Below the pieces are notes generated by a model. The model was not told the DNA's origin. It did no database searches and saw nothing but the letters and a program-made list of their open reading frames with translations. A stretch of 59,662 bases of DNA from NCBI RefSeq assembly GCF_003313335.1, contig NZ_QMHP01000004.1:1-59662 (forward strand), given 5' to 3'. Origin of the DNA: Pedobacter zeaxanthinifaciens (GTDB taxonomy: Bacteria > Bacteroidota > Bacteroidia > Sphingobacteriales > Sphingobacteriaceae). A program made the translations under genes and the position numbers. This document shows positions 1 through 8,725 of this stretch, in pieces. Position 1 is the stretch's first letter. Each line of letters starts with the position of its first letter.

Positions 1-10
1 CAATCTCTTT

Positions 11-43
11 AAAACAAAAAAGTCGGAAGAAAAATCTTCCGAC
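11..43 (-). terminator. Rho-independent terminator of the sigma-factor operon
   Basis: A perfect 9-bp stem (GTCGGAAGA with TCTTCCGAC, positions 22-30 and 35-43) has a 4-nt loop and is followed, on the minus strand, by a T-rich run (complement of 11-21). It lies 45 bp past the stop of the adhesin-like gene and ends that minus-strand transcript. Confidence 0.85.
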
Positions 44-88
44 CATGACTGGTGTTTAACCCGGCTTTGAAAAAATAGTTTGTTTGGT

Positions 89-1120
89 TTATTTGCGTAG
101 GTATATTTTGCCGTAGGTAGATTTGAGAATCACTTTCTCTCCTCCGCCATTTAATTTTCCGTTTATTGTATTTCCTAAACCGTAACCGTAAGCAAATGCT
201 GCTGATCCATTTGTGGTATAAGTTAAGCCTCTAGCCGTTGTTGGTCTTACTGCGGGCGTAGGTTTTTCGGGAGCCGATGGAGCCGAGGCGCTAGTACTGT
301 TGCTTGACGACTCCACGTTTGTAATCACTGTTCCGCTTCCTTTCACCTTAATAGGCGTCGTATTAACTTTTACGCCATTTACAGTAAAAATTTCTACATT
401 TTGACCTGGTTTCGAAGACAAGGTTGTTATCTCGCTTACGGTGTATGGGTCTTTAACTGGAGCTTCTTCTAAAACTAGTTTCAAATCTTTAGCGGCATAT
501 AGTGTTTCGTACTGTGTAGTAATGGATAAATCGGCTTTTGCACTCTCTGGGATACTCACATCCACAAATCCATATACCGAAACTAATGAAATAGGGCCTT
601 TGAAAGTACTAGGCAATTTGCCTTCAATATTTCCATACAAAGTTTTTAAGCTTATTGGTCCTGTTACATTTGCTAGCTTAAAGCTTTCATACTGTGTAGC
701 AGCATCAATTTCACTTTTAATGTTGCTCAACATAATTACCGAATCCTGGTTGGCTAAGCCCGAAGTTTTTATCGAAAGGGTCATGCTTTGCGGTAACTTT
801 ACCTTAAGTGCAACGCCGCTTTTTATTGGATTAACTACTACCGAATTTTCACGCTCTGTAATGCTGATACCGATACCGGTATTATCAAAGCCCGAATTAC
901 TTAAAGCGCTTAATCCTGCTGCTCTCGGATCTTGGGTTTTTTCAGGATTACCTGCAGCGTTAAAAATAATCTCTTTGCCCTCATAACCTTCAACAATGAG
1001 GTTAGAAACGTTGTTGATAACCAGTTTTCCAGTGCTTTTAGCAACTTTAAATTCCTTTTGGGCAAAAGCTTGGCCTACTAAAATTAGTAATGCAGAAGCT
1101 ATCATGGTTAATTTTTTCAT
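89..1120 (-). CDS. Secreted adhesin-like (DUF4097/GIN-type) protein
   Basis: The 343-residue product begins with a clear signal peptide (basic MKKLT, hydrophobic core, cleavage near GQAFA-Q), so it is exported. The body alternates short beta-strand-like stretches such as VKLPQSMTLSIKTS and ANVTGPISLKTLYGNIEG, the pattern of DUF4097 or 'auto-transporter adhesin head, GIN domain' proteins of Bacteroidota, which fold as a beta-solenoid. A Ser/Pro/Ala-rich linker lies near residues 270-295 before a short Gly/Tyr-rich tail. It is the last gene of a three-gene minus-strand operon behind a HEAT-repeat membrane protein and an ECF sigma factor, and a strong terminator follows it. The molecular function is unknown; a role in the envelope sensed or controlled by the sigma factor is inference. 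Confidence 0.7.
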   Translation of the reverse strand: MKKLTMIASALLILVGQAFAQKEFKVAKSTGKLVINNVSNLIVEGYEGKEIIFNAAGNPEKTQDPRAAGLSALSNSGFDNTGIGISITERENSVVVNPIKSGVALKVKLPQSMTLSIKTSGLANQDSVIMLSNIKSEIDAATQYESFKLANVTGPISLKTLYGNIEGKLPSTFKGPISLVSVYGFVDVSIPESAKADLSITTQYETLYAAKDLKLVLEEAPVKDPYTVSEITTLSSKPGQNVEIFTVNGVKVNTTPIKVKGSGTVITNVESSSNSTSASAPSAPEKPTPAVRPTTARGLTYTTNGSAAFAYGYGLGNTINGKLNGGGEKVILKSTYGKIYLRK

Positions 1121-1199
1121 TTGTGTGTGTTTTTAGTGCTAGTGAAACTACCGACTGAAGTCAGTATGTTCATCCTCAATTTGTTTGTTCTCTTTTTAA

Positions 1200-1985
1200 T
1201 TATTGATTGTTTAGCAGTGCATAATAAACCTGCTCTTTTACAGCATCTACGGTAAAAGGATTGTTGGCCATTGCAATCAATTTATCAGTAGTTTCGGGGC
1301 TGCTGTTGTTACCCATTATCTTTATCAATTCCAATTGAACTACCGGATCTTTTTGTTTGCTTAGTCCGGCCATTAATTGTTCCTGCACATATTTATCGTT
1401 TGAAAACTTAGATAATACTTCCAATGCCGCTAATCTCACATTATCGTTGCTGTCTTCGTTAAATGTGGTGCAAAGTTTGGCTTTTAGCGATTGATTTAGG
1501 GCCGTTAAAGCTCCAGCCTCAATAATGGCGTCAAGTCTTGCAGCTACCGAAGTGCTATCCGTTAAACCTTTGTATATTGCTTGGTTAATATCAATTTTTG
1601 CAGGTTTTATTGCCGATTGTTTTTGATACGTTGTAGCGGTTAACACGGTCGGCTGTTGCACGCTACTTTCAATAGCTGGCGTGTTTTTAGGGCCTTGCAC
1701 CTTAACCGAAGGGTTAGCTGCACTTAAATTGTGAGGGTCTTTTATATCAACAGCTTCCTGCGATACAAACAGATAAGCTCCTCCAACAATTAATAAGGTG
1801 CAGGCAACTGCTAGCCAAGTATAATTGAGTTTAAGCTTTTTAATTGGAGTTACTTCCAGTGCAGCTTGGTTTTCCCGCTCCTTTAGCTTGTCTAAAATGT
1901 TACCTAGCATGTTTGGCGGCAAAGCTTCATTCTCAAAAGCATCTTTATGCTCTTGGATGTACTGCTTAAAAAAATCACGTTCCAT
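1200..1985 (-). CDS. Single-pass membrane protein with HEAT-like repeats, possible anti-sigma factor
   Basis: The 261-residue protein has a cytoplasmic N-terminus (about 1-53), one membrane segment (about 54-74, YTWLAVACTLLIVGGAYLFV), a Ser/Thr/Pro-rich linker and a C-terminal helical region from about 135 with HEAT-repeat character (VRLAALEVLSKF, VVQLELIKIMG). Its start overlaps the end of the ECF sigma gene by 11 bp, so the two are translationally coupled. That layout (soluble N-terminus, one TM, periplasmic domain, sigma gene upstream) is that of an anti-sigma factor. No zinc-binding HxxxCxxC motif is visible, so it would not be a ZAS-type anti-sigma factor. The regulatory role is therefore inferred from context only. 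Confidence 0.7.
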   Translation of the reverse strand: MERDFFKQYIQEHKDAFENEALPPNMLGNILDKLKERENQAALEVTPIKKLKLNYTWLAVACTLLIVGGAYLFVSQEAVDIKDPHNLSAANPSVKVQGPKNTPAIESSVQQPTVLTATTYQKQSAIKPAKIDINQAIYKGLTDSTSVAARLDAIIEAGALTALNQSLKAKLCTTFNEDSNDNVRLAALEVLSKFSNDKYVQEQLMAGLSKQKDPVVQLELIKIMGNNSSPETTDKLIAMANNPFTVDAVKEQVYYALLNNQ

Positions 1986-2538
1986 AGTATGCCTTATCTT
2001 TTAATGCTGTAAAAATTTTTTTCTTTGCCCGGTGGTACTGACTGCGTACAGTAGCATGGTTAATTCCGAGCATTTTACCAATTTCCTCTTGCCCCATATC
2101 TTCAAATAAATGTAATGATACAATGGTTCGGTAGCCATCGGGCAAATCGGCTATTGCCTTTTTAACGTCGTCTACCTGGCATTGGAAAATAAATTCCTCA
2201 TTTAAATCTAGTTCTTCATCAGCAACAGCTTCTAAATGGCTGTCCTCGGTAAAAACCATTTTTTTCTTTCTTAAAGTTGATATTGCCTGGTTTAGCGCAA
2301 TTCGCTTTACCCAACCTTCAAAGTTATTTTGGTTTTTAAGCCTATCTATTTGTTCAAAAGCCGTACAAAAGGCCTCCTGAACAATGTCTTCGGTCTCGGC
2401 ACTGTTACCCATTACTCGTAACACTGCATGATAAATACGTTTAGCGTACTTATTGTAGAGCATAGCATAACCTTTTTCTTCGCCGGCTATACATTGCTGT
2501 ACCAATTCTTGTTCGTTTATGGAAATGCTCAGGTGCAA
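1975..2538 (-). CDS. ECF-type RNA polymerase sigma factor (sigma-70 family)
   Basis: The 187-residue protein has the two-domain ECF layout. Region 2 covers about 15-85 (YNKYAKRIYHAVLRVMGN, then AETEDIVQEAFCTAFEQI, which binds core polymerase and the -10 element). Region 4 covers about 125-180 (LPDGYRTIVSLHLFEDM, then the helix-turn-helix EEIGKMLGINHATVRSQYHR, which reads the -35 element). It is the first gene of a minus-strand operon with a membrane HEAT-repeat protein (11-bp overlap) and an adhesin-like exported protein. The roughly 230-bp upstream gap should hold its promoter. The signal and target regulon cannot be read from the sequence. Confidence 0.93.
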   Translation of the reverse strand: MHLSISINEQELVQQCIAGEEKGYAMLYNKYAKRIYHAVLRVMGNSAETEDIVQEAFCTAFEQIDRLKNQNNFEGWVKRIALNQAISTLRKKKMVFTEDSHLEAVADEELDLNEEFIFQCQVDDVKKAIADLPDGYRTIVSLHLFEDMGQEEIGKMLGINHATVRSQYHRAKKKIFTALKDKAYYGT

Positions 2539-2770
2539 GGGTTTTAAATCTAATTCTACTAATTTCTTAAAACTATCTCAAATATGTAAATGCTAGTTTT
2601 AGTTGCTAACTAATAGATAGTCGGCAAAGCAGAAATTTTGTTGCACCAGGAAATAAAAAAAAATAAAATTTTTATCCGATTGATGTGAGCGTAAATTTTT
2701 AAGTGATGGAAGAAAATAGTTTTTCCTTCGATATTATGGTGATTTTACCGGTTGAAGTTGGGGTTTTTAC

Positions 2771-3412
2771 TTACTGTTCGGCGTTTCTAGCTTTATCGCC
2801 ATTAAAGATTTCTTGCATCAACCTTCCCCAAGCAAACGGATTAAGTAACGGATTGGTTTGACGCATATTTACGTTCATCATCCTGTCAAAATTGTATCGA
2901 TAATTGGAATTGGCAACTTCCTGCCCATCTCTAGGCAATGTTAACTTCATTCCATTAATACTTTGTCGAGATAAGTTCTTTTTTGCAATAGCCATGTCAT
3001 CATCAGCTATCTTAAGTGAAAGAAAATCTTTATTAAATTCTTCAACGGTTGCCCAAGGGTTAACGCGTACCGTTTTCAAGTACATAATTTCCGATTTGAT
3101 CTGCACCATTGCGGTGTATTTGTTATCGGCGATGTTTTTAGGAAGTACTAATGTTTTGCTAGTAAAGCCAACCGCCGAGAAAATCACTGTATCACCAGGG
3201 TTAACTACAAAAGAGAAAAACCCTTGATAATTTGCAGCATATTTTTGCCCCCTGTTGCTAATGTTGGTGATGGTAACATAAGGCACCACCATATTGCTAT
3301 CGGCATCTTTTACAATCCCCGAAAACTGCACAAGTTTATTTGCCACAGTTTTATCTTGGGCAAAAACGGTGTTTACAACAAACAGCAATATGATTATTAA
3401 ACTATATCTCAT
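2771..3412 (-). CDS. Exported carboxypeptidase-regulatory-like domain protein
   Basis: A signal peptide (MRYSLIIILLFVVNTVFAQ) is followed at about 28-105 by a domain with the pattern FSGIVKDADSNMVVPYVTI ... GFFSFVVNPGDTVIFSAVGF. This is the carboxypeptidase D regulatory-like beta-sandwich common at the start of TonB-dependent transporters and in stand-alone periplasmic proteins of Bacteroidota. The remaining C-terminal half (about 110-213) is hydrophilic and contains MNVNMRQTNPLLNPFAWGR, found in many small family members. At 213 residues it is a stand-alone protein, not a truncated transporter. It seems to be monocistronic. Its function is unknown; envelope localisation is the only firm inference. 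Confidence 0.75.
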   Translation of the reverse strand: MRYSLIIILLFVVNTVFAQDKTVANKLVQFSGIVKDADSNMVVPYVTITNISNRGQKYAANYQGFFSFVVNPGDTVIFSAVGFTSKTLVLPKNIADNKYTAMVQIKSEIMYLKTVRVNPWATVEEFNKDFLSLKIADDDMAIAKKNLSRQSINGMKLTLPRDGQEVANSNYRYNFDRMMNVNMRQTNPLLNPFAWGRLMQEIFNGDKARNAEQ

Positions 3413-3481
3413 CTGTAATACAATAATAAAACAAATGTTGGAGGCGTGGAGTTTCTATTTGGTTAAATTGTGTTAAAAGTG

Positions 3482-3727
3482 TTACGCTTGGGTAGCCAAA
3501 TCTACCGCTTCAACGCCTTTAATTTCAGGCACAGCTTTAATAATGGCTTGTTCTATGCCTGCTTTCATAGTCATGAAACTCATTTTACATGAGCCACAAT
3601 TGCCCAATAACTTTACTTTAACAATGTTTTCAGGCGTAATTTCTTCAATAGCTACGTTTCCTCCATCGGCTATCAAGTAAGGTCTGATAGTTTCCAAAGC
3701 TGCATCAACTCGTGCTGTTAAATCCAT
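3482..3727 (-). CDS. NifU-like Fe-S scaffold domain protein
   Basis: The 81-residue protein is a complete NifU C-terminal domain (Nfu type). It contains RPYLIADGGNVAIEEI and the cluster-binding GNCGSCKMS motif with C44 and C47. Such proteins dimerise through these cysteines to carry a [4Fe-4S] cluster and pass it to target enzymes in the cytoplasm. It lies 45 bp downstream of the Mrp-type ATPase gene on the same strand, so the two probably form a small Fe-S assembly operon, an arrangement common in Bacteroidota. The family assignment is confident; the client proteins are unknown. Confidence 0.92.
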   Translation of the reverse strand: MDLTARVDAALETIRPYLIADGGNVAIEEITPENIVKVKLLGNCGSCKMSFMTMKAGIEQAIIKAVPEIKGVEAVDLATQA

Positions 3728-3772
3728 ATCTTATTTTTTAAAGTATAAAATTAGTAAAAATTTGGCAATTTG

Positions 3773-4837
3773 CTAGCGCTTGCCGTTGTGTATAGAGATT
3801 TGTTGCGCAATTTTTCCTGCAATTTCCTTAAACGCAATTGCTTGTGGATGATTCCTTTGTAAGGAAATAGGGGCGCCTTTGTCGCCAGCTTCGGTAATGC
3901 CCTGCACTAACGGAATCTCTCCCAAAAATGGAACTTCAAAGCGTTGAGCTAGTTCTTTCCCGCCATCTTTTCCAAAAATGTAGTATTTGTTGGCCGGCAA
4001 CTCTTCAGGAGTAAAATAGGCCATATTTTCAACTACTCCTAATACCGGAATATTAATTCCCTGCATATTGAACATGGCCAATCCTTTCCTTGTATCGGCT
4101 AACGCTACCTGCTGCGGTGTGGTAACAATTACAGCACCTGCAATGGGAAAACTCTGGCTAATGGTAATGTGGATATCACCGGTGCCTGGAGGTAAATCTA
4201 CTAAAAGGTAATCGAGCTCGCCCCAGTCTGCATCGTTAAATAGCTGTTTAATGGCGTTAGAAGCCATAGGGCCACGCCACGGCACTGGTTGGTCTGGCTC
4301 AGAAAAAAAGCCTAAGGATAGCAACTTAATGCCATATTTTTCAATGGGTAATATAAGTGTCTTGCCTTCAGCAGTTTCCTTTGCGCTTGGTTTGGCGCCA
4401 ACCAAATCAAACATAATAGGAACCGATGGGCCATAAATGTCGGCATCAATTAGGCCAACTTTTGCACCATCAGCAGCTAAGGTTACGGCCAAATTGCTGG
4501 CCACTGTTGACTTTCCTACGCCACCTTTACCCGAAGATACCAAAATGATGTTTTTAATTGCTTTAAGTTGGCTAGTGTCCATAGGTTTGGTAACCCTCGA
4601 TGTAACGTTAATTTCCACTTCCGCGTCAGCAGCCACGAAATGCTTAACGGCATTTGTGCAGGCATTTTTTAGCATATCTTTTAATGGGCATGCCGGTGTG
4701 GTCAATTCTAGCGTAAAAACAACTTTCTTATCTTCAATTTTAACATCCTTAATCATTTTTAAAGTCACCAAATCCTTTTTTAAATCGGGGTCTTCAACAT
4801 GACTAAGCGCTGCTAAAACTTTATCTTCAGTAATCAT
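3773..4837 (-). CDS. Mrp/NBP35-type P-loop ATPase (Fe-S carrier)
   Basis: An N-terminal MIP18/DUF59 domain (about 1-85, VEDPDLKKDLVTLKMIKDV ... TTPACPLKDML) precedes a deviant Walker A motif GKGGVGKST of the MinD/Mrp class. Further motifs are LIDADIYGPSVPIMF and the switch region DYLLVDLPPGTGDIHIT. These proteins bind a labile [4Fe-4S] cluster and hand it to apoproteins with ATP-dependent turnover. I chose the ATG at 4837 (MITEDKVLAAL), which matches the usual family N-terminus. In-frame ATGs at 4840 and 4861 would add 1 or 8 residues. The NifU-domain gene follows by 45 bp, which supports the Fe-S role. A divergent transglycosylase gene begins 145 bp away. Confidence 0.92.
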   Translation of the reverse strand: MITEDKVLAALSHVEDPDLKKDLVTLKMIKDVKIEDKKVVFTLELTTPACPLKDMLKNACTNAVKHFVAADAEVEINVTSRVTKPMDTSQLKAIKNIILVSSGKGGVGKSTVASNLAVTLAADGAKVGLIDADIYGPSVPIMFDLVGAKPSAKETAEGKTLILPIEKYGIKLLSLGFFSEPDQPVPWRGPMASNAIKQLFNDADWGELDYLLVDLPPGTGDIHITISQSFPIAGAVIVTTPQQVALADTRKGLAMFNMQGINIPVLGVVENMAYFTPEELPANKYYIFGKDGGKELAQRFEVPFLGEIPLVQGITEAGDKGAPISLQRNHPQAIAFKEIAGKIAQQISIHNGKR

Positions 4838-4981
4838 CATAGCGCCAAAATTACTAAACATTAGGTATAAATAATTTTGTATACGGCTTTTTGTTGTAAT
4901 TTTAACACGGAATAAACAAATGCTTTTTGCGTTTGTTACCTAACGTTTAGGAGCGTTGTATCAGTAATTTGGAAATGGTTT

Positions 4982-7144
4982 ATGCAGCTACCGAAGATTA
5001 AAATACCGAAGAAATACTTAAAAATTGGCGCCTGGATTTTGGGCGTAATAGCAATTTTGTTAGTTGCTGGAGGAGCAGTGGCATACACAAAAAGGGAAGC
5101 ACTGTTAAATAAAATGGTTGCCAAAGCCATCGCCAAGGCACAAAAAGACTACGGTTTAGATGTGAAAATTGCCAATTACGGTTTCAACGGGTTGAGCAGC
5201 GTACACATGAACAATATTTCTGTAGTGCCTAAAGATAGAGATACGCTTACGACCATAAAGGATATTACGGTTGGTGTTAAAATTTTTCCTTTGTTATTTG
5301 GCGATGTAAAATTATCAGAAGTAACGCTGAATGACGGTAAGTTGAATGTGGTAATGCGTGATACTTTAACCAACATCGATTTTATCCTTAAGAGAAAGAA
5401 AAAAGATAGCACAACTACTAAAAGTAAAGTTGATTTGAGCGAGTTAGCCAGCAATTTACTTAACCAGGTGTTTTACAAAATACCTGATGATATGGAAATT
5501 AAAAACTTCATGATGCAGTTGAATGATAATGATACCGCTTCGGTGAAATTTTTAACCGCTACTGCAACTATTGATGGCGGCGAGCTGCGATCAACCATTA
5601 AAGTAAATGATACGGCAGCGGTTTGGCATGTGAATGGCGAGTTAGATCCCAGTGATAAGCAACTTGATGTAATGCTTTTTGCTGATGGAAAGAAAGTGGA
5701 GTTACCTTACCTCGAAAATAAACTGCACACCAAAATCAACTTTGATACGGTTAAAACACAAATGAAGGATGCCAAATTTAGTGGCGGCGATTACAAGATA
5801 TCCGGTTCATGGGCTATCAAAAATCTCTTAATTAACCAGCCGCGTATTTCTGCTGAAGATATTGTAGTGCCTGATGCCCGTATTGACGCAGATATGCTGA
5901 TAGGTGAAAACTTTGTTTGTTTGGATAGCACTTCTACTGTTTTTCTGCGTGATGCTTCCATCCATCCTTACTTAAAATATACACTGTCGCCTAATAAAAT
6001 TTACGAGATGAAATTGAATGCCCCTGAGCAAGATGCACAGGCCATATTCAATTCATTTCCGGTTGGACTTTTCGAATCATTAGATGGCATAAAAGTACAA
6101 GGCAAACTAAAGTATAATCTTGATTTTTATCTGGACACCGCTTTGCCTGATAGTGTAAAGTTTAGCTCCACGTTAACACCTACAAACTTTAAGGTGCTGC
6201 AGTTTGGCAAAACAGATTTAACTAAAATCAATACAGATTTTGTATATACGCCATACGAGTATGGTAAGCCCATGAGGGACATCGTGATAGGTCCATCTAA
6301 CCCCAACTTTACTAGGCTCGAAAATATTTCCCCTAACTTTAAAAATGCACTGCTCACTGCAGAGGATCCTTCTTTTTTCCGACACAAAGGCTTTGTGGAG
6401 GAGTCTATCCGTAAATCAATTGCGGTAAACTTTAAGGAGAAGAAATTTAAACGCGGAGGTAGCACCATTTCTATGCAATTGGTTAAAAACGTGTTTTTAA
6501 GCCGTAAAAAGACTTTGGTGCGCAAAGCCGAAGAAATATTAATTGTTTGGCTCATTGAGAATAACCGATTGGTAAGCAAATCACGCATGCTTGAGGTTTA
6601 CTTTAACATCATTGAAATGGGAAATAATGTGTACGGTATCGGCGAGGCCTCAAGACATTATTTTGGGAAAACTCCGGCAGATTTAACACTGGGCGAAGGC
6701 ATTTTCTTGGCTAATATTGTGCCTAAGCCAAAGGCAGCACTTTACAAGTTCATGAGCAACGGTAGTTTAAAATCTTACCTTTTACCGTATTTCAGATACA
6801 TTGGAAATATCATGGCCCGCAGGGGATTAGCTACGCCTGATAGCACTGGTTACGGCTTTTATGATGTGCGCCTACGTGAGGGTTTAAGGCAATATTTATT
6901 ACCTGATTCTACCACCATTGACACCAATACCGTTGAAATTGGCGAAGATGATATGATGACACCAGAGGGAATGCAGGACAAGTCTAAAAGCTTATTCGAC
7001 CGCCTGTTTGGTGGCAGCTCCAAAAAGGATACCGTTGCCAAAGTACAGCCAGCCACAGATACTACTAAAACACGTAAACAAGTAAGGCAGGAGCGCAGAG
7101 AAGAACGCAGAAGGAAAAAAGAAGAGGAGAAAAATGGAAACTAA
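4982..7144 (+). CDS. GT51 transglycosylase-domain protein with a long AsmA-like N-terminal region
   Basis: The 720-residue protein has a short cytoplasmic start, one membrane anchor (about 14-34, WILGVIAILLVAGGAVAY) and a 380-residue periplasmic region of beta-rich sequence that resembles AsmA/DUF748-type proteins. A GT51 peptidoglycan glycosyltransferase domain follows at about 450-610. The catalytic motif AEDPSFFRHKGF places the general-base glutamate at residue 461, and the second motif RGGSTISMQLVKNVF and KSRMLEVYFNIIEMGNNVYG are intact. No transpeptidase (penicillin-binding) domain follows; the C-terminus is a short Lys/Arg-rich tail. It should polymerise glycan strands from lipid II at the outer face of the inner membrane. 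The hpt start codon overlaps its last codons by 11 bp. Confidence 0.87.
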   Translation: MQLPKIKIPKKYLKIGAWILGVIAILLVAGGAVAYTKREALLNKMVAKAIAKAQKDYGLDVKIANYGFNGLSSVHMNNISVVPKDRDTLTTIKDITVGVKIFPLLFGDVKLSEVTLNDGKLNVVMRDTLTNIDFILKRKKKDSTTTKSKVDLSELASNLLNQVFYKIPDDMEIKNFMMQLNDNDTASVKFLTATATIDGGELRSTIKVNDTAAVWHVNGELDPSDKQLDVMLFADGKKVELPYLENKLHTKINFDTVKTQMKDAKFSGGDYKISGSWAIKNLLINQPRISAEDIVVPDARIDADMLIGENFVCLDSTSTVFLRDASIHPYLKYTLSPNKIYEMKLNAPEQDAQAIFNSFPVGLFESLDGIKVQGKLKYNLDFYLDTALPDSVKFSSTLTPTNFKVLQFGKTDLTKINTDFVYTPYEYGKPMRDIVIGPSNPNFTRLENISPNFKNALLTAEDPSFFRHKGFVEESIRKSIAVNFKEKKFKRGGSTISMQLVKNVFLSRKKTLVRKAEEILIVWLIENNRLVSKSRMLEVYFNIIEMGNNVYGIGEASRHYFGKTPADLTLGEGIFLANIVPKPKAALYKFMSNGSLKSYLLPYFRYIGNIMARRGLATPDSTGYGFYDVRLREGLRQYLLPDSTTIDTNTVEIGEDDMMTPEGMQDKSKSLFDRLFGGSSKKDTVAKVQPATDTTKTRKQVRQERREERRRKKEEEKNGN

Positions 7145-7673
7145 TGTACAAGTGCACAACAAGGAGTTTGAGCTGTTGTTGGAGGAAGATACCATTGCTA
7201 AACGTATTCGCCTAATGGCCATACAGCTCAATGTAGATTACGAAAACAGAAATCCGCTTTTTATTGCCGTACTTAATGGTAGTTTTCTTTTCATGGCCGA
7301 TTTGATGAAGGAAATTAACCTGCCCTGTGAAACCGAATTCATTAAAGTGGCCTCTTATCATGGCACTAATAGCACTGGCTCGGTAAAAGATGCGCTGGGC
7401 ATGCCCTCAAACATCAAAGGTCGCGACATTGTGATCGTTGAAGATATCATTGATACGGGCTTAACCATGCAATACATCCTTTCCGAAATCGCTAAACAAG
7501 AACCAGCCTCAGTAAGCGTTTGTACCTTGCTGTTTAAGCCTGATGCGTTGAAAGTGGAAATTCCTGAGCTAAATTACGTAGGCTTCGAAATTCCCAATGA
7601 GTTTGTGGTAGGTTACGGCTTGGATTATGATGGACTTGGCAGAAACTTAAATCATATTTACAGGGCAGTTTAA
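7134..7673 (+). CDS. hpt: Hypoxanthine phosphoribosyltransferase
   Basis: The 179-residue length is usual for the family. The PRPP-binding loop IVIVEDIIDTGLT is intact with E103/D104 and D107, and the N-terminal PLFIAVLNGSFLFMADLM and VASYHGTNSTG (flexible loop) are present. The enzyme salvages hypoxanthine or guanine with PRPP to IMP or GMP in the cytoplasm. The ATG overlaps the end of the transglycosylase gene by 11 bp, so the two are probably cotranscribed and coupled. No functional link between them is obvious. Confidence 0.93.
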   Translation: METNVQVHNKEFELLLEEDTIAKRIRLMAIQLNVDYENRNPLFIAVLNGSFLFMADLMKEINLPCETEFIKVASYHGTNSTGSVKDALGMPSNIKGRDIVIVEDIIDTGLTMQYILSEIAKQEPASVSVCTLLFKPDALKVEIPELNYVGFEIPNEFVVGYGLDYDGLGRNLNHIYRAV

Positions 7674-7677
7674 TTTG

Positions 7678-7842
7678 TTACAGCTTTATTTTTTCGAAAA
7701 GCAGTTGCAGCAGTTCTTTTGCCAATGCAGCCCTGCTTTTACTCCAAGTCCGCTCCAAAGCTTGGCCCCAGCATTGCGGGCTTTCCGTGCAATCAGGTTT
7801 AAATAACAAAATGCGGTGCTTGTAGCTAAAAAGACTTACCAA
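7678..7842 (-). other. Protein-like small open frame of unknown identity, possible gene remnant
   Basis: Between hpt and psd the minus strand carries an open frame with no ATG (TTG at 7842, stop at 7678, 54 codons). It ends with SRAALAKELLQLLFEKIKL and contains YKHRILLFKPDCTES and CWGQALERTW. Amino-acid use looks protein-like, unlike the other frames here, but I recognise no family. It could be a small unannotated gene with a TTG start, the eroded C-terminus of a lost gene, or chance. Confidence 0.25.
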
Positions 7843-7905
7843 AAAGTGATAATTTTTTACGAGTTTTGCAGAAATATAAATCTAGAATAGTAATACTTAA
7901 AACTA

Positions 7906-8565
7906 ATGACCATACATAAAGAAGGATATACCTCCATCGCCTTAACAGTTCTTTTCATATTCATCATTAATGCCGTAGTAGAGTACCGCTTTGCTGATTT
8001 ATTTGTGTTAAGGTGGTTCGTATATATCTTGTCGTTTGCCCTGTTTGTAACCGTTTTACAATTTTTCAGAAATCCGAAACGTACTTTTACAAACGGCGAT
8101 AATTTAATTATTTGCCCGGCTGATGGTAAGGTGGTGGTTATTGAGGAAACCGAAGAGGGAGAATACTTCAAGGATAGACGTTTACAGGTTTCTATCTTTA
8201 TGTCGCCAGTAAATGTGCACATCAACAGGAATCCAATTTCTGGTGTAGTTAAGTTCTTCAAATATCATCCGGGTAAATATCTTGCCGCTTGGAATCCAAA
8301 ATCAAGTACCGAAAATGAACGTACCACCGTTGTAGTGGAACATAAAAATGGTACACCAGTATTGTTCCGTCAAATTGCTGGAGCCTTAGCTCGTCGTATT
8401 GTTTGGTACGTAAAAGAAGGTGATGTAGTAACGCAGAACGAGCAATTTGGATTTATCAAATTTGGCTCAAGGGTGGATATCTTTCTTCCAATTGGTAGTA
8501 AAGTGAACTTAGAGCTTAACCAAGTAGTTAAAGGTGGTATTACCGTTTTAGGTGAGCTAGCTTAA
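7906..8565 (+). CDS. psd: Phosphatidylserine decarboxylase family protein (short form)
   Basis: The 219-residue length fits the short Psd class. Two N-terminal membrane-associated segments (about 10-27 and 32-52) precede the catalytic domain. Key motifs are ICPADGKVVVIEE, SIFMSPVNVHINRNP and GFIKFGSRVDIFLP. The G187-S188 bond is the expected self-cleavage site that makes the pyruvoyl cofactor on the new alpha-chain. The enzyme decarboxylates phosphatidylserine to phosphatidylethanolamine at the inner membrane, completing the main phospholipid pathway. A terminator follows at 8726-8760, so it probably forms the end of its transcript. Some members act on archaetidylserine; in a bacterium phosphatidylserine is the likely substrate. 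Confidence 0.9.
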   Translation: MTIHKEGYTSIALTVLFIFIINAVVEYRFADLFVLRWFVYILSFALFVTVLQFFRNPKRTFTNGDNLIICPADGKVVVIEETEEGEYFKDRRLQVSIFMSPVNVHINRNPISGVVKFFKYHPGKYLAAWNPKSSTENERTTVVVEHKNGTPVLFRQIAGALARRIVWYVKEGDVVTQNEQFGFIKFGSRVDIFLPIGSKVNLELNQVVKGGITVLGELA

Positions 8566-8633
8566 TAAATAAAAATTTCAACGTAAAAAGTATAAGAAAC
8601 TGCTTAAATTTCTGTTGATTAAGATACAGGCGT

Positions 8634-8695
8634 CATGTTGAGCTTGTCGAAACATTCTTTCACAAGTAGTCTTCGAAAAGGTCAGACTGACAGGT
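8634..8695. repeat. Dispersed imperfect palindrome
   Basis: GTCATGTTGAGCTTGTCGAA is followed about 20 bp later by TTCGAAAAGGTCAGACTGAC, its imperfect reverse complement. This unit resembles palindromic intergenic repeats that I recall as frequent in Bacteroidota genomes. It lies in the 500-bp gap between psd and the MscS gene (8566-9064). The gap also holds the psd terminator, a second palindrome at 8943-9003 and the MscS terminator. I see no gene in it. Confidence 0.6.
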
Positions 8696-8725
8696 AAAAA
8701 AATTAATTGAACTTTAAACTTTGCT

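Noticed and set aside
441..986. 181-codon plus-strand frame opposite the adhesin-like gene
   Set aside because: It is antisense to a gene with signal peptide and recognisable fold; no motif of its own.
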